Shown here: piece by piece, positions 33,347 to 35,916 of the stretch
Position numbering within the stretch: position 1 is the first letter of the stretch
Layout of the letters: every line of letters starts with the position of its first letter
DNA from: JBBKWJ01 sp037968895
GTDB lineage: Bacteria; Actinomycetota; Acidimicrobiia; Acidimicrobiales; SZUA-35
Length of the DNA stretch: 35,916 bases
Assembly: GCA_037968895.1 (NCBI GenBank)
Contig: JBBKWJ010000200.1
Coordinates: 1-35,916, forward strand
Direction of reading: 5' to 3'
Translations under genes and position numbers: made by a program
The notes under the pieces: model-generated
Databases searched by the model: none
Told to the model about the DNA's origin: nothing
What the model saw: only the letters and a program-made list of their open reading frames with translations

Positions 33347-33618
33347 TACTGTTCCTCACCGTTCGTGCCCCGGATGGCCATGACGAGGCGGAGCACAAGG
33401 CCGGCCGCGAACAGGATGAGGCCGATGATCGCGACGGAGACGGCGAGAACGACGGCGGTCGCAACTGCGGCAGCTCCGATGAGAACGGCCAATGCAGTTG
33501 CGGCCCATCGAGAGCGGCGATCAGGGAAGCCAAGGCCGCCCGGCGAGCCAAGCTGCGCTGATCGGGGGCCGTCGATGATCTCGGAGATTTCAACTTTCTC
33601 AGCGTGGTTTGTAGTCAT
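33346..33618 (-). CDS. Small membrane protein coupled to yggT
   Basis: The 90-residue protein is not recognised. It has a hydrophilic N-terminus (about 1-38, MTTNHAEKVEISEIIDGPRS) and then one long or two short hydrophobic helices (about 40-84), very rich in Ala and Val. The C-terminus reads RGTNGEEQ. It runs directly into yggT with a 1-base overlap. ATG at 33618 is chosen because CATAAT lies 7 nt upstream. An ATG three codons earlier (33627) overlaps that box. Confidence 0.65.
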   Translation of the reverse strand: MTTNHAEKVEISEIIDGPRSAQLGSPGGLGFPDRRSRWAATALAVLIGAAAVATAVVLAVSVAIIGLILFAAGLVLRLVMAIRGTNGEEQ

Positions 33619-33625
33619 AAGATCC

Positions 33626-33631
33626 ATTATG
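33626..33631 (-). promoter_or_regulatory. -10 box CATAAT, leaderless arrangement
   Basis: On the minus strand CATAAT, five of six bases of TATAAT, is followed by GGATCTT (7 nt) and the ATG at 33618. Confidence 0.45.
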
Positions 33632-33827
33632 GCCATCGTCGCTGAACAGAAGCTGAACGGTAATCTGACCTCTTGGTCGCCGAGTCGCTGACGCGAATGA
33701 CTCTTTCTCGTCTGGTCGCAACGGATCACAGTAAGACCGAGTGCCAGCCTCTGCGTGGCGCTGTTGGATTGAGACTGGACGCGACAATGGCAAAGCTTGT
33801 GGTAGATCCCCCCGAACTGGTCGGCTG

Positions 33828-34577
33828 ATGTTCGGGCGGAATCGAGATGGTCTTTTACCCGGCGATGAACGGGCGGTAGCAACCCTCGTGCCGAGGTGGA
33901 CGGTTATGTCCGAAGCCGAACGAAGTCACCTGCTGAGCAACACCGACGCACTACTGAGAACGAAACACTGGGAAGCGGCCAATGGATTCGATCTGACGCA
34001 CGAGATACGACTTGCGATCGCAGCGCAGGCCTCGGTATTGCTGCTCGGCCTCGACATCGACGTCTACCGCCATGTGCACACGATTATCGTGCACCCGAGC
34101 ACGATAATCCGCACCGGTCAGCGCCCAGGCCCGGTTCGTGGTGTCGTGTCCGACGGCCCGCTTCCACTTCTCGGTGAGACCGCCCACGGCAATGGACCGG
34201 TGTCAATTGCATGGGACACCGCCGTATCCGAAGCTCGGCATCCTGAGTTGGGGCGCAACGTGGTGTTCCATGAGTTCGCCCACAAGATCGACATGCTCGA
34301 TGGAATAGTGGACGGTACGCCTCCCTTTCTCAATGCTCTCGACCGCGATAGGTGGATCAGCGTGTGTACCGATCTGTTCTCCCGGCTGCGTGACGGCAAA
34401 CCTTCGATCCTTCGACCATACGCAGCGGTCAGCCCTGGTGAGTTCTTTGCCGTGGCGACCGAGGTGTTCTTCACGACCCCGCAGGAGCTTGCGGACAGCG
34501 AGCCTGCATTGTACGACCAAATGCGGGCCTTCTACTGCTGGAATCCGCCATTGACTGACGAGACAGGACCAGCGTGA
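33828..34577 (+). CDS. MtfA-type zinc-dependent peptidase
   Basis: The 249-residue protein has the HEFAH zinc site (148-152), a third ligand Glu212 in VATEVFF, and RGVVSDGPLPLLGE upstream, the pattern of the MtfA family. E. coli MtfA has aminopeptidase activity and binds the Mlc repressor, which affects glucose PTS genes. No Mlc or PTS gene is seen here, so a different substrate is likely. ATG at 33828 is preferred over an upstream in-frame ATG (33741), because homologues begin near a FGRNRDGLLP-like segment. It is followed after 7 bp by the UPF0104 gene. Confidence 0.87.
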   Translation: MFGRNRDGLLPGDERAVATLVPRWTVMSEAERSHLLSNTDALLRTKHWEAANGFDLTHEIRLAIAAQASVLLLGLDIDVYRHVHTIIVHPSTIIRTGQRPGPVRGVVSDGPLPLLGETAHGNGPVSIAWDTAVSEARHPELGRNVVFHEFAHKIDMLDGIVDGTPPFLNALDRDRWISVCTDLFSRLRDGKPSILRPYAAVSPGEFFAVATEVFFTTPQELADSEPALYDQMRAFYCWNPPLTDETGPA

Positions 34578-34584
34578 GAATACT

Positions 34585-35691
34585 GTGGAGCTGACACCGC
34601 CGGAAGCCGAACCGGGCGCCAACAAACTGGCACAACCGGCCCGCAAGATCGTCAAACTGCTGATCTTCGCCCTCATCATTCACTTGTTCGTGATTCCGCA
34701 GATTGGTGGCGCACGACGAGCCCTTGCGGTGCTCGGCTCAGTGAATCCGCTCCTGCTACTGGCTGCAGTCGGGCTGGAGGGTGCCGCATTTTTGGTCTAT
34801 GCGCGCCTAACACAACAATTGTTGCCACGTGATGAACGACCGTCGTTACCGATCACCTTCGGGGCGGTCATGGCATCAACGGGCGTCAACCACGTTGTCC
34901 CTGGTGGTGCCGCGACAACAGCCGCGGTCAACTACCGACTGCTCGGGGGAGCCGGTGTTCCAACGTCGTCGCTTGGGTTTGCGCTCACCACGCAGGCAAT
35001 CGGATCTGCCGCGGTTCTGAATCTGATCCTGTGGATTGCATTGCTTATTTCGATTCCAGGCAGCGGGTTTCAACCGATCTACGCGACTGCTGCTGGCGTC
35101 GGTGCACTCCTCCTCGGAGGGTTCGCTGCTGGCATATTCGGGATGCGACGTCACGGCGAGAAGTTCGCCGATCGTGTCGCCAGCGCGCTCGGTCGGCTAC
35201 CGCGAATCGACGCCTCGCGTATCAGCGCCGTGCTCGTCCAGGCATCTCAGCAACTCGACCGACTCCTTGATGATCGCAAGCGACTTCGATTGGTCGTTGT
35301 CCTCGCAGCTGCCAACTGGCTGCTAGACGCAGCGGCGCTGTGGGTCTCATTAGCGGCGTTCGGCCACCGTCCCGGCATCGACGGGTTGCTCGTTGCCTAC
35401 GGCTTGGCGAACGTGATGGCGGCGATCCCAATCAGTCCAGGAGGCCTCGGTGTTATCGAGGCAATCCTCATTCCTACGCTGGTTGGTTTCGGGACGCCAG
35501 CGGCCGAGGCTTCAATTGGTGTCGTCGTCTACCGCTTGGCCAACTTCTGGCTGCCAATCCCCGTAGGCGCCATCTCGTACATCGCCGTCGAGCGCTCGAC
35601 CACGCCGGACAAGCTGCGAACGTTCCGTGAGGAGATCAACGATCGGGCGGGGGAGTGGAGCGCACCGAAGAAGCCCGAACGCTCCGATTAA
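34585..35691 (+). CDS. UPF0104 / lysylphosphatidylglycerol-synthase-TM-like membrane protein
   Basis: The 368-residue polytopic protein has about eight helices and the UPF0104 (YbhN/AglD-like) motifs: GVNHVVPGGAATTAAVNYRLL near the middle and IPISPGGLGVIEAIL toward the C-terminus. This fold is the membrane part of MprF and occurs alone in many bacteria, where a lipid-flipping role is suspected. It has no catalytic domain. GTG at 34585 lies 7 bp after the MtfA stop, so the two are probably co-transcribed. The transcript would end at the hairpin at 35716-35767. Confidence 0.85.
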   Translation: MELTPPEAEPGANKLAQPARKIVKLLIFALIIHLFVIPQIGGARRALAVLGSVNPLLLLAAVGLEGAAFLVYARLTQQLLPRDERPSLPITFGAVMASTGVNHVVPGGAATTAAVNYRLLGGAGVPTSSLGFALTTQAIGSAAVLNLILWIALLISIPGSGFQPIYATAAGVGALLLGGFAAGIFGMRRHGEKFADRVASALGRLPRIDASRISAVLVQASQQLDRLLDDRKRLRLVVVLAAANWLLDAAALWVSLAAFGHRPGIDGLLVAYGLANVMAAIPISPGGLGVIEAILIPTLVGFGTPAAEASIGVVVYRLANFWLPIPVGAISYIAVERSTTPDKLRTFREEINDRAGEWSAPKKPERSD

Positions 35692-35715
35692 GGAGACCGT
35701 TTGCTGGAAAACGCG

Positions 35716-35767
35716 AAAAGCAGCTGCTTCTACGCACCAGAATCGGTGCGTAGAAGCGGCTGCTTTT
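35716..35767 (+). terminator. Long terminator hairpin (shared-arm element, copy B)
   Basis: The arm 35716-35738 pairs with 35745-35767 over 23 bp, with a single T/G wobble (35725 with 35758) and the loop AGAATC. The base of the stem is A4/T4. The outer 14 bp, including the wobble, are identical to the element after ahcY (15796-15846), while the inner 9 bp (CTACGCACC) are unrelated. It lies 25 bp after the UPF0104 stop. Confidence 0.8.
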
Positions 35768-35824
35768 GAAGGTATTTCATGGGTGTGGCTCGCTATGACA
35801 ATGGGGCGCCGGGCAGCTCCAACA

Positions 35825-35848
35825 GTGATCAAGGGGAGCCTTGATCAC
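35825..35848. repeat. Perfect inverted repeat GTGATCAAGG-GGAG-CCTTGATCAC
   Basis: A perfect 10-bp inverted repeat with a 4-bp centre, in the intergenic region between the UPF0104 gene and the tRNA-like 3' end. It has no T-run. It could be a protein-binding dyad or part of a transcript's 3' structure. Confidence 0.6.
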
Positions 35849-35855
35849 CTGAGCG

Positions 35856-35896
35856 TTTTTCGCTCTGCGAAAAAGGCGTTTTGGCCGAAGGCCAAA
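35856..35896 (-). terminator. Two hairpins downstream of the tRNA-like RNA
   Basis: Read on the minus strand, TTTGGCC pairs with GGCCAAA (35896-35880) just after the RNA's 3' end. A second stem, TTTTTCGC with GCGAAAAA (35874-35856, loop AGA), follows. The first hairpin followed by CGCCTTTTT looks like an intrinsic terminator for the minus-strand RNA. Confidence 0.5.
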
Positions 35897-35898
35897 CG

Positions 35899-35916
35899 TG
35901 GAGCTGGGGGGAATCG
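35899..35916 (-). ncRNA. ssrA: 3' end of tmRNA (ssrA) or tRNA-Ala, cut by the window edge
   Basis: The minus strand ends a tRNA-like fold: T-loop CGATT (35916-35912), T-stem strand CCCCC (35911-35907), acceptor strand CAGCTCC (35906-35900) and discriminator A (35899). The following bases are CG, so CCA is not encoded. T70 in the acceptor strand gives a G3-U70 pair with a 5' GGGGCTG, the alanine identity shared by tmRNA and tRNA-Ala. I favour tmRNA, because its acceptor arm commonly ends in this way and because ssrA often lies near the prfB-ftsE-ftsX region. The anticodon or tag part lies outside the window. Confidence 0.55.

Noticed and set aside
35779..35844. 22-codon ATG frame after terminator B
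   Set aside because: Too short, no SD, and it ends inside the inverted repeat. Nothing supports translation.

Overview
The window is a 35.9 kb, gene-dense piece of a GC-rich bacterial chromosome. Gene content and order point to an actinobacterium: phosphomannomutase, mannose-6-P isomerase, a PGI/PMI-like SIS protein, ahcY, comF, a long-form hpf, secA, prfB, ftsE and ftsX lie in the order expected of that phylum, with DUF4916 and DUF3817 proteins and an AzlC/AzlD pair nearby. The class Acidimicrobiia is my best guess, from overall protein character only. I see no insertion sequence, phage gene, CRISPR array or rRNA.

Left end (1-4.7 kb): a truncated minus-strand gene, a membrane-anchored thioredoxin-like protein, ftsH (minus), a CPBP membrane protease, an unrecognised coiled-coil membrane protein (minus) and a tiny zinc-ribbon protein. 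Sugar and envelope block (4.8-12.8 kb, all plus): a 980-residue GT-C-like membrane protein overlaps a GtrA-GT2 fusion. These are followed tightly by manB, manA, a Trm112-like mini-protein and a PGI/PMI isomerase. The block would make mannose-1-P and a polyprenyl-phosphate sugar for a surface glycan or lipoglycan. An SDR and a minus-strand metallo-beta-lactamase-fold hydrolase follow.

Core block (14.3-22.7 kb, plus): ahcY behind a foldable leader, then a long terminator-like hairpin, comF overlapping hpf, secA, prfB, ftsE and ftsX. Accessory metabolism (22.7-35.7 kb): azlCD (minus), a ferredoxin-P450 pair, a TauE/SafE permease (minus), an atypical crotonase, a candidate small RNA, small hypotheticals, a degenerate-Nudix DUF4916 protein (minus), a PlsC-type acyltransferase, an MFS transporter fused to a cyclic-nucleotide-binding domain (minus), a GNAT acetyltransferase, a benzoate-CoA-ligase-like enzyme, YggT plus a small membrane protein (minus), an MtfA-type metallopeptidase and a UPF0104 membrane protein. 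The right edge cuts into the 3' end of an alanine-type tRNA-like RNA on the minus strand, probably tmRNA.

Two patterns are not explained by the genes. First, many genes have an A2/T6 -10-like hexamer exactly 6-7 nt before the start codon and no Shine-Dalgarno, the signature of leaderless transcripts. Genes inside runs use clear SD sequences instead. Second, two terminator-like hairpins 20 kb apart (15796-15846 and 35716-35767) share the same outer 14-bp stem and the same single T/G wobble but have unrelated inner stems. I found no clearly new defence or mobile system. The most unusual signals are that hairpin pair, the candidate small RNA at 26943-27012, and the odd domain combinations and active sites noted below.
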